The notes beneath the pieces are model-generated. The model did no database searches, was not told the DNA's origin, and worked only from the letters and a program-made list of their open reading frames with translations. The position numbers were made by a program, and so were the translations under genes. This document shows positions 1 through 5,434 of a stretch of DNA of 6,022 nucleotides, piece by piece. Numbering within the stretch: the stretch's first letter is position 1; each line of letters opens with the position of its first letter. This stretch comes from Arcobacter sp. (GTDB taxonomy: Bacteria > Campylobacterota > Campylobacteria > Campylobacterales > Arcobacteraceae). The stretch covers positions 1 through 6,022 of the forward strand of contig JADGEG010000127.1 of assembly GCA_016744485.1 (NCBI GenBank), given 5' to 3'.

Positions 1-168
1 TACGAGAGCATCATTATTAGAATAGTTGAAAAAAATCACGCCATATTATTGTTTTAGAAACAATTTTGCAACCCTATTGTTTTCATCAGCGGTTGAATAT
101 GATATCAAGTCAGTAATTTCATCGGTAATTTAATAAATTATGTAACTATCAGTATTTATACGCTTTAA
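1..168 (+). pseudogene. Decayed C-terminal remnant of a tyrosine recombinase/integrase
   Basis: No intact reading frame exists here, but two frames read in succession recall the C-terminal catalytic part of XerC/XerD-type recombinases. Frame 1 from base 1 gives ESIIIRIVE. Frame 2 from base 26 gives KKITPYYCFRNNFATLLF and then AVEYDIKSV, close to the family pattern I-T-P-H-x-x-R-H-x-F-A-T-L-L followed by G-V-D-I-x-x-V. Frame 1 again gives VTISIYT at 142-162, matching the segment around the nucleophilic Tyr (I-Y-T-H). Counted from the V of DIKSV, the Tyr codon is one base short of its expected place, as a single-base deletion would produce. Stops at 23-25, 55-57, 131-133 and 166-168 break the frames. 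The His of the HxxR motif appears as Tyr and the LGH motif is lost. The gene would extend beyond the left edge. This was read by eye and is unverified; a chance resemblance is possible but the run of matches is long. Confidence 0.5.
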
Positions 169-236
169 GGTATGTTTTTTGTGTTACTGAATGTTGATAA
201 GATTGTTTAGAACACCTATTTGAATAAAACTACTTA

Positions 237-271
237 AGAATATAAAAAATTTCATAATTCTTTTATATTCT
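237..271. repeat. 35-base imperfect palindrome / hairpin
   Basis: The arms AGAATATAAAA (237-247) and TTTTATATTCT (261-271) are perfect reverse complements over 11 bases. Inside them AATT (248-251) and AATT (256-259) pair again around the loop TCAT, leaving only C260 unpaired. A T-run follows on neither strand, so it is not a classical intrinsic terminator. It lies about 140 bases upstream of the -35 box at 409, so it could be a protein-binding palindrome or a cruciform. Stems made almost wholly of A and T also arise by chance in DNA this AT-rich. Confidence 0.55.
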
Positions 272-408
272 CAAAAATAACTCCTATAAATAAGGCTTAA
301 AATAAATTGATAATGAAAAGCATTATACTTTATAAAATATTAATAACATTAAAACTTATACAATAAAAGCTATTTCTTAATACCTTTTACTTATAAAATA
401 TTCCTTAC

Positions 409-437
409 TTGACATTTATGATTAATAGTTATAAAAT
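409..437 (+). promoter_or_regulatory. Candidate sigma-70 promoter for the respiratory cluster
   Basis: A perfect -35 hexamer TTGACA (409-414) lies 17 bases upstream of TAAAAT (432-437), which matches the -10 consensus at five of six positions. TATAAA at 430-435 is an overlapping alternative with a 15-base spacer. Transcription would begin near 444, giving a leader of about 45 bases before the ATG at 490. The position supports 490 as the true start of the tetraheme cytochrome, because upstream in-frame starts (TTG 409, ATG 418) would lie inside the promoter. Many Campylobacterota promoters lack a clear -35 box, so this is a prediction only. Confidence 0.5.
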
Positions 438-477
438 TTCTAATATAGATTTTTTTTTAAAGCTTTATTTAAGAAAA

Positions 478-482
478 AAGGA
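478..482 (+). promoter_or_regulatory. Ribosome binding site fixing the start at 490
   Basis: AAGGA lies seven bases upstream of ATG 490. The upstream in-frame starts at 409 (TTG) and 418 (ATG) have no comparable purine-rich site. The 27 residues they would add are unrelated to the Lys-Asn-Lys plus transmembrane N-terminus that begins at 490. Confidence 0.7.
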
Positions 483-489
483 AAAAAGT

Positions 490-1035
490 ATGAATAAATC
501 AAATCAATTTTGGATACGAGTTATTCTTGTATTTTTTGTAATCATTGTTATAGTTTTACTAGGACGATTTATAATGCTTCCTGATAGCTGGGATGAGTAT
601 GGTTATTATAGAGGTGATTATATACAAGAAGAAGCAAGTAAGACTATGAATTATGGAACAAATGAATCCTGTAGTAGTTGCCATGAAGAAGTTTATGAAT
701 TAATATCTTCTTCAAAACATAAAAAACTATCTTGCGAAATTTGTCATGATACACTAAAAGGTCATGCTAAAGATAGTAAAAAAATTGCTAAAATGAAAAT
801 GCGAAAAGGAAAAAACCAAATATCTCTTTGCTTAAAATGTCATCAGACAATTATAGGTAGATCAAAAAACTTTCCTACAATTGTAAGTGCGAAAGAACAC
901 TTAGAGAAACAAAATGTTAAAACTACACATACATGTGATCAATGTCACACAGTACATGCTCCATTAGAAAATATAAATCATATAACACAGATGAAAACTC
1001 TACGGGAGGCAATAAATGACAAAAAAATTAAATGA
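490..1035 (+). CDS. Membrane-anchored tetraheme cytochrome c (NrfB/NrfH-like electron carrier)
   Basis: This 181-residue protein has a single N-terminal hydrophobic helix (about residues 8-24) without an obvious cleavage site, so it is probably anchored in the inner membrane with its hemes in the periplasm. Four c-type heme motifs are visible: CSSCH (61-65), CEICH (82-86), CLKCH (114-118) and CDQCH (149-153). Further His residues, such as H72 and H100, could be distal ligands. The CxxCH-x-M signature at the first heme, usual in NapC/NrfH quinol dehydrogenases, is not present (CSSCHEEV). I therefore read it as a small multiheme carrier, not a typical HaoC/NrfH. It is the first gene of the cluster and overlaps the next gene by 20 bases. 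Inferred role: carry electrons from the iron-sulfur/NrfD module to the octaheme enzyme encoded at 3118. The start at 490 is chosen for its Shine-Dalgarno site and the upstream promoter. Confidence 0.85.
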   Translation: MNKSNQFWIRVILVFFVIIVIVLLGRFIMLPDSWDEYGYYRGDYIQEEASKTMNYGTNESCSSCHEEVYELISSSKHKKLSCEICHDTLKGHAKDSKKIAKMKMRKGKNQISLCLKCHQTIIGRSKNFPTIVSAKEHLEKQNVKTTHTCDQCHTVHAPLENINHITQMKTLREAINDKKIK

Positions 1036-1867
1036 AAGAAAAATACTTAAAGATGATACTAATATCACACAAGAATTTATTGATAATAATAGACGATCAT
1101 TTATCAATAAAGTAATAGATGGTTCACTTACGGGATCTTTAATGTTAATGATTCCTATGAGTTCAAATCTTTTTTCAAAAGTATTAGGAGAAGAAAAAGA
1201 AGCACAAAATAAAATGAACCCTATGAATTTAAATGCAAAATATTGTTTTATAGTTGATGTTACAGCCTGTATAGGTTGTGGTAGCTGTTGTGTAGCAGAT
1301 AGAAAAGAAAATAATGTCCCTGATGGGAGTTATAGAACTTGGGTTGAAAGATATGTTATAGATATGTTAAATAAAGTGTATGTGGATGCTCCTTATGGCG
1401 GGGAGAAGGGCTATTCTAATTTGCCAATTAATGACACTATAAAAGAAGTAAAAGAAGCTTTTTTTATACCAAAACTTTGCAATATGTGCGATGAACCAAG
1501 TTGTACACAAGTATGTCCTGTTGCTGCTACATTTACAACTCCTGATGGTTTTGTAATAGTTGATAGTGAACATTGTGTTGCTTGTGGTTACTGTATTCAA
1601 GCTTGTCCTTATGGTGTTAGATATATAAATGAAGATACACAAACAGCAGATAAATGTACTTGGTGCTATCACAGAATACGAAAAGGAAAACTTCCTGCAT
1701 GTGTAGATGCCTGTCCTACTGGTGCTAGAAAATTTGGTGATTTAAATGATACCTCAAGTGAGGTTTCAAAATTATGGAATGCAACAAGTAGATTAAAAGT
1801 TTTAAAAAAAGATTTAGGAAATGAACCTAGTCTTTATTATGTAGATTTACATGAGGAGGTAGTATAA
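1016..1867 (+). CDS. Tat-exported 4Fe-4S ferredoxin-like subunit (NrfC/PsrB family)
   Basis: This 283-residue protein resembles the iron-sulfur subunits NrfC and PsrB, which relay electrons between an NrfD-type membrane subunit and a periplasmic enzyme. The N-terminus carries a twin-arginine signal (R26-R27-S-F-I-N-K, then a hydrophobic stretch to about residue 53), implying folded export to the periplasm. The n-region of 25 residues is rather long. Four cluster motifs follow. C85-x2-C88-x2-C91-C92 ends with D95 where NrfC-type proteins have their fourth Cys. C155-x2-C158-x4-C163-x3-C167-P, C187-x2-C190-x2-C193-x3-C197-P and C214-x2-C217-x11-C229-x3-C233-P are canonical. Up to four [4Fe-4S] clusters are expected, with the first possibly altered. 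The start has a strong site, GGGAGG at 1004-1009. Its overlap with the upstream gene suggests coupled translation, and one base separates its stop from the NrfD-like start. Confidence 0.9.
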   Translation: MTKKLNERKILKDDTNITQEFIDNNRRSFINKVIDGSLTGSLMLMIPMSSNLFSKVLGEEKEAQNKMNPMNLNAKYCFIVDVTACIGCGSCCVADRKENNVPDGSYRTWVERYVIDMLNKVYVDAPYGGEKGYSNLPINDTIKEVKEAFFIPKLCNMCDEPSCTQVCPVAATFTTPDGFVIVDSEHCVACGYCIQACPYGVRYINEDTQTADKCTWCYHRIRKGKLPACVDACPTGARKFGDLNDTSSEVSKLWNATSRLKVLKKDLGNEPSLYYVDLHEEVV

Positions 1868-1868
1868 A

Positions 1869-3047
1869 ATGGATGCTTTAAACTATGTATTTCCAAATGA
1901 CATTCATGCTCATTGGACTTTAATGATTGTAATATATCCTTATATTACAGGTGTGGTTGCTGGTGCATTTATAGTATCAGCCTTAGCACATGTTTTTCAT
2001 GTAAAGTCACTTATTCCTGTTGCAAAATTTGCTTTAATATTTGCACTTTCTTGGTTGTTATTTGTAACTGCTCCATTATTAAATCATTTAGGCCATCCAG
2101 AGCGAGCATTAAGTATGCTGTTTACTCCTAATTTTTCAGGCCCTTCCATGATGGCTGGTTTTGGTTATATTTATATGATATATTCAATTTTGTTAATTTT
2201 TGAAATCTTATTTATTTATAGATACGATATGGTTTTATTAAAAGAGCAGTCACATGGAATTAAAAAAATAATTTACAATATTCTAACATTAGGCACAAAT
2301 GACAAATCTATTCAAGGAAGAAAAATAGATAGAAAAGTTGGTTTTGTACTTGGTGCTATTGGTATTCCCCTTGCTTGTAGTTTACATGGTTATGTTGGCT
2401 TTATTTTTGGAGCAGTTAAAACTGTGGAATGGTGGTTTACTCCACTTATGCCAATTATCTTTTTATTATCAGCTAGTGTTTCAGGAATCGCTGGAATGAT
2501 TTTGTTTTATATAATAATTAAAAAAATCACTGGAAAAATACATGAAATAAAAACTGAAACTATAAAAACTTTAGTAAAACTTTTATGGGTATTTTTTATT
2601 TTAGATTTTCTATTGGAGATGATAGAAATATCTGTTCATGCTTATGGAGGAACTGCTGGTTGGCATCATATAAGTAGTGCATTAAATGGTCCTTTACAAT
2701 GGTCATTTTGGACAATGCAAGTTAAAATATTGTCAGTTATTCCATTTTTAGTTTTAGGATATTTATCTCTTAAAAAAGTAACTCGAACTGTTCTTATAAT
2801 AATAGCTCCAATAGTTTCATTTATGTTATTAGCACAAGTATTATTTATGAGATGGAATGTCGTAATTGGTGGTCAAATAATGGCAAAAAGTGAAAGAGGT
2901 TTTGCAGTATATCATCCTACAATGTTTGAAAAAGAAGGTATTTTAGTAACTATTATCATGCTTATTGCTCCCATAATAACATTATGGTTATTAAGTAAAA
3001 TTTTTCCACTTTGGGAAAGTAAAGCAGATAAAGAAGTTTTAGAATAA
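1869..3047 (+). CDS. nrfD: NrfD/PsrC-family polytopic membrane subunit (putative menaquinol dehydrogenase)
   Basis: This 392-residue integral membrane protein has about nine hydrophobic segments (roughly residues 16-40, 50-71, 93-116, 157-181, 188-215, 237-256, 278-300, 305-327 and 357-379). The NrfD family signature is clear: W16 and the G28/A31-G32-A33-F34 stretch in the first helix, then H73-L-G-H-P-E-R79 and T86-P-N-F-S-G-P92 after the second. Such proteins bind quinone in the membrane and exchange electrons with a ferredoxin-like partner, here almost certainly the product of the adjacent gene. No heme c motif is present. The start ATG follows GAGGAGGT (1853-1860), which lies inside the 3' end of the upstream gene, so translation of the two is probably coupled. 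Quinol oxidation is the expected direction if the octaheme partner is a reductase. The symbol is used at family level; orthology to Escherichia coli nrfD is not claimed. Confidence 0.9.
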   Translation: MDALNYVFPNDIHAHWTLMIVIYPYITGVVAGAFIVSALAHVFHVKSLIPVAKFALIFALSWLLFVTAPLLNHLGHPERALSMLFTPNFSGPSMMAGFGYIYMIYSILLIFEILFIYRYDMVLLKEQSHGIKKIIYNILTLGTNDKSIQGRKIDRKVGFVLGAIGIPLACSLHGYVGFIFGAVKTVEWWFTPLMPIIFLLSASVSGIAGMILFYIIIKKITGKIHEIKTETIKTLVKLLWVFFILDFLLEMIEISVHAYGGTAGWHHISSALNGPLQWSFWTMQVKILSVIPFLVLGYLSLKKVTRTVLIIIAPIVSFMLLAQVLFMRWNVVIGGQIMAKSERGFAVYHPTMFEKEGILVTIIMLIAPIITLWLLSKIFPLWESKADKEVLE

Positions 3048-3073
3048 TTAAATTTTTTATTTATTAGTTTAAT

Positions 3074-3079
3074 TATAAA
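3074..3079 (+). promoter_or_regulatory. Possible internal -10 box upstream of haoA
   Basis: TATAAA at 3074-3079 is preceded by T-rich tracts (3053-3070), an arrangement resembling Campylobacterota housekeeping promoters, which often lack a -35 box. Transcription would start near 3086, about 30 bases before haoA. The 70-base gap is long compared with the tight junctions upstream, which is compatible with extra transcription of the catalytic subunit. In DNA this AT-rich a TATAAA match alone is weak evidence. The outer bases also form a 9-bp AT-only inverted repeat (3044-3052 with 3068-3076). Confidence 0.25.
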
Positions 3080-3080
3080 G

Positions 3081-3092
3081 AGGTAGGTAGGT
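3081..3092 (+). repeat. Triple AGGT tandem repeat in the haoA leader
   Basis: Three exact AGGT copies stand in an otherwise very AT-rich spacer, followed by CGG. The repeat is Shine-Dalgarno-like but no start codon follows before haoA at 3118, so it is not an obvious translation start. The working ribosome binding site is probably AAAAGGAG at 3104-3111, six bases before the ATG. That site overlaps the perfect 10-base palindrome CTTTTAAAAG (3099-3108). Confidence 0.6.
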
Positions 3093-3117
3093 CGGAAACT
3101 TTTAAAAGGAGAATCAT

Positions 3118-4722
3118 ATGAAATTAGGCAAGCTGTTAATTACAGTAATAATAACAATAGGACTAAGTAGTTCTTTATATGGAACTACTAAGGCATCTTC
3201 TAAGGTTAGACATGAAAGTGTTAAAGATGCGAATGATAAGTGTGTTACTTGTCACCTTAAAGAAAATAGATCACTTGTTGATCATTATGAAAATTCATCA
3301 CATGCAGATGCAGATGTAGGTTGTTTCACCTGTCATTCAGCAGCAAAAGATGATATATTAGGATATGAGCATGAGGGTGCTTTTATTAAAACGATTCAAA
3401 CTCCAAATGATTGTAAGTTTTGTCATACAAGAGAAGTACAAGAAACATCACTTTCTCATCATGCAACAGCTGGTGAAATTATGGCATCATTAGATAATAT
3501 GTTAGCAGATGTTATTGCTTCATTTCCTGATACTAAAGCTGATGCAGTAAATGGTTGTTGGCAATGTCATGGGTCTATTTTAAAATTAGCATTAGATAAA
3601 AATGGAGATAAAATTTTTAATGAAGCTGGTGCTCCTAAAATGGACTTTATGACTTGGCCAAACTCTGGTATTGGACGTATTAATATGGATGGTTCAAAAG
3701 GTTCATGTAATGCTTGTCATACAAGACATGATTTTAGTGCTAGTCGTTCTAGACAACCTGAAAATTGTGGTAAATGTCACTTAGGACCAGATCATCCACA
3801 AAAAGAAGTTTATGAAGAATCTAAACATGGTATAGCATACTATGCAGCTCCTAAGGGAAATGTACCAGGGGGAATGAATATTCATAAAAAAGGTAAATGG
3901 GTTTTAGGAAAAGATTATCATGCAGCTCCTACATGTGCCACTTGTCATATGGGAAGTTATAAAAAATCAAATGGTTCTGTTGTAAAAGGAACTCATAATG
4001 TAGGAGATAGATTATCTTGGACATTAAGACCAATTGTTTCAGTTAAATTAAATAGAGCTACATTTGAAGATGGAACTGTACAAGATATTCCAAGTGCATA
4101 TGGTGAAAAACCACCAAGAGCTGGTAAAATGGCTATGTATAAAGAATATGTTAGAAAAGGTGATAAATTAGTTAAAAAGTTAACTAAGAAAAAAATCAAA
4201 TCTGTACTTACTTGGAAACAAAGAAGAAATAACATGAAATCTATTTGTAAATCATGCCATTCAGCTTCTCATGTAGATGGATTTTATAAACAATTTGATT
4301 TATTAGTAACTACATATAATGATAAGTTTGCAAAACCTGGATTAAAACTAGTTAAATCTTTGAAAAAAGATGGTTTATGGAAAAAATCTGGTTTTCAACA
4401 ACATGATATAGGGTATATTTGGTTTGAAATATGGCATCATGAAGGAAGACGAGCTCGTCATGGAGCTGCTATGCAAGCACCTGATTATACACACTGGCAT
4501 GGTATGTATGAAGTTTCAAGACATTTTTATAACAAACTTTTACCAGCTGTTATAAAACTAGCTAAAGATGGGAATATGGAAAAGAAATATAAAGATTTGA
4601 TATCTGAGTTATTAAATAAACCAGAGCATGTATGGTATAAAACTGGTGGAAATCCAAATAATGCTGACTTCTTTAAACAAATGGAAGAAGAAAATAAAGC
4701 AAGATATGGTGCTAAGAATTAG
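3118..4722 (+). CDS. haoA: Octaheme cytochrome c, hydroxylamine oxidoreductase (HAO) family, probable nitrite/hydroxylamine reductase
   Basis: This 534-residue secreted protein has a signal peptide (cleavage near G22) and exactly eight heme c motifs: CVTCH (42), CFTCH (69), CKFCH (99), CWQCH (147), CNACH (197), CGKCH (217), CATCH (273) and CKSCH (377). Length, heme spacing and the conserved-looking blocks GPDHPQ (223-228), SKHG (235-238) and the C-terminal WHHEGRRARHG and DYTHWHG (456-462) segments fit the HAO family. By motif order CWQCH would bind the active-site heme; D225-H226 are candidate catalytic residues. Epsilon-Hao proteins of Campylobacter, Caminibacter and Nautilia reduce nitrite and hydroxylamine, oxidise hydroxylamine negligibly, and lack the Tyr that crosslinks HAO trimers. 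Whether Y457 or Y464 here aligns with that Tyr cannot be settled by eye. NrfA is excluded because no CxxCK motif is present, and sulfite reductase MccA because all eight motifs are plain CxxCH. The neighbouring quinol module supports a reductive role, but the substrate is inferred. Confidence 0.87.
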   Translation: MKLGKLLITVIITIGLSSSLYGTTKASSKVRHESVKDANDKCVTCHLKENRSLVDHYENSSHADADVGCFTCHSAAKDDILGYEHEGAFIKTIQTPNDCKFCHTREVQETSLSHHATAGEIMASLDNMLADVIASFPDTKADAVNGCWQCHGSILKLALDKNGDKIFNEAGAPKMDFMTWPNSGIGRINMDGSKGSCNACHTRHDFSASRSRQPENCGKCHLGPDHPQKEVYEESKHGIAYYAAPKGNVPGGMNIHKKGKWVLGKDYHAAPTCATCHMGSYKKSNGSVVKGTHNVGDRLSWTLRPIVSVKLNRATFEDGTVQDIPSAYGEKPPRAGKMAMYKEYVRKGDKLVKKLTKKKIKSVLTWKQRRNNMKSICKSCHSASHVDGFYKQFDLLVTTYNDKFAKPGLKLVKSLKKDGLWKKSGFQQHDIGYIWFEIWHHEGRRARHGAAMQAPDYTHWHGMYEVSRHFYNKLLPAVIKLAKDGNMEKKYKDLISELLNKPEHVWYKTGGNPNNADFFKQMEEENKARYGAKN

Positions 4723-4735
4723 TATGATTTTTGAT

Positions 4736-4767
4736 TATAAAAGTTGGGATTTATCTCTTCTTTTATA
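4736..4767 (+). promoter_or_regulatory. Intercistronic hairpin after haoA
   Basis: TATAAAAG (4736-4743) pairs with CTTTTATA (4760-4767). After a TT/TT internal mismatch, GGGA (4746-4749) pairs with TCTC (4754-4757, one G-U pair) around the loop TTTA. The structure fills most of the 65-base gap between haoA and the next gene. No U-tract follows (the next bases are TCTAAATA), so it is not a standard terminator. It could protect the 3' end of the haoA message or reduce read-through into the two downstream genes. Confidence 0.45.
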
Positions 4768-4787
4768 TCTAAATATAAGGAAAAAAA

Positions 4788-5432
4788 ATGAAACAAATAT
4801 CTAAAATTATTTTATTTATACTTTGTATTTCACTTAGTCTAAATGCTTCAAATAAATTATACAATACAATTGAAAAAATGAATAAAGGTATTGATGGTTA
4901 TATTGTAGGAAAAGTTTTAAATAAAGTGCAAGAAAAACTTTTAAATAAAAATGCAGTAGCAAGTAACAATAAGAATATATTAAAATTTTTAGCAAATGAC
5001 GATTTGATGATTGTTATTAATAAAAAGAATAATAAGGTTTTAGCTATAAATAAAAGATATACTAAGTTGCCTAAAAAAGAAGTACAAAAAATGATTAGTA
5101 AATTTATATTTAAACTTGATGAACCAACGGCTATGGCTCATGATAAAATGTTATATTGGATTTATGATAAAAATGGTAACAAACTATCAAGTGATGATTT
5201 AAAAAACTTTAAAGATGATCTAAAACTAAAAAATAGTAATATAACCCTAGCACAAGCAATAAATATGAAAAAAGAAAAAACTAAAAAATTTAATCCTTAT
5301 TTATCTTTTAAAATGAATAGTTCAGAAGTAATAATGACAAAAGATAAAAAAAGCAAAATGTCAAATATAAATATTCTTATATCTTCAAATGTATTAATAA
5401 AAAATGCAACTGGTATGGTAGCATTAAAATAG
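4788..5432 (+). CDS. Hypothetical periplasmic protein with signal peptide
   Basis: I do not recognise this 214-residue protein. It starts with a signal peptide ending Leu-Asn-Ala (cleavage expected after A20), typical of Campylobacterota exported proteins. The mature part is rich in Lys and Asn and highly basic. An amphipathic-looking stretch (about residues 26-55) comes first, then a segment with strand-like runs (LMIVINKKNNKVLAINKRY), a predicted helix beginning KLPKKEVQKMISKF, and the aromatic segment KMLYWIYDKNG. The only Cys is inside the signal peptide (C13, no lipobox), so it binds no heme c or iron-sulfur cluster and is not a lipoprotein. The site AAGGA (4777-4781) precedes the ATG by six bases. 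It lies 65 bases after haoA and two bases before the next gene, so it may be an accessory protein of the reductase or simply a neighbour. No function is proposed. Confidence 0.75.
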   Translation: MKQISKIILFILCISLSLNASNKLYNTIEKMNKGIDGYIVGKVLNKVQEKLLNKNAVASNNKNILKFLANDDLMIVINKKNNKVLAINKRYTKLPKKEVQKMISKFIFKLDEPTAMAHDKMLYWIYDKNGNKLSSDDLKNFKDDLKLKNSNITLAQAINMKKEKTKKFNPYLSFKMNSSEVIMTKDKKSKMSNINILISSNVLIKNATGMVALK

Positions 5433-5434
5433 TT

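Larger units (their letters stand above)
169..489. other. AT-rich intergenic leader upstream of the respiratory cluster
   Basis: This stretch of about 320 bases contains no convincing gene on either strand. It holds a 35-base hairpin palindrome (237-271), a 12-base direct repeat TTATAAAATATT at 330-341 and 391-402, and a sigma-70-like promoter candidate (409-437) followed by a ribosome binding site at 478-482. I found no clear FNR-type (TTGAT-N4-ATCAA) site. Its length and repeats suggest a regulatory region for the downstream cluster, but no specific regulator can be named. Confidence 0.6.

Noticed and set aside
93..108. FNR/CRP-like half sites TTGA-N8-TCAA
   Set aside because: The spacing is two bases longer than the FNR/CRP arrangement and the site lies inside the integrase-like remnant.
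330..402. Direct repeat TTATAAAATATT at 330-341 and 391-402
   Set aside because: Almost pure A/T in a very AT-rich leader, with only two copies, so chance is a sufficient explanation.
409..489. N-terminal extension of the tetraheme cytochrome
   Set aside because: It begins in the TTGACA of a promoter candidate and has no ribosome binding site; ATG 490 has one and begins a typical membrane anchor.
1367..1672. Open reading frame of 101 residues on the minus strand
   Set aside because: It lies wholly antisense to the iron-sulfur gene, whose four cluster motifs prove the + strand frame; the antisense product is low in complexity and has no recognisable motif.
1913..2131. Open reading frame of 72 residues on the + strand, Cys-rich
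   Set aside because: It is an out-of-frame shadow of the NrfD-like gene; its many Cys codons come from reading Val/Leu-rich membrane codons in another frame.
3993..4235. Open reading frame of 80 residues on the minus strand
   Set aside because: It is antisense within haoA between hemes 7 and 8, with no ribosome binding site or family features.
3118..4722. Octaheme sulfite reductase MccA or pentaheme nitrite reductase NrfA
   Set aside because: All eight hemes use plain CxxCH without the long CX15CH motif of MccA, and no CxxCK active-site motif of NrfA is present; length and C-terminal blocks fit the HAO family.
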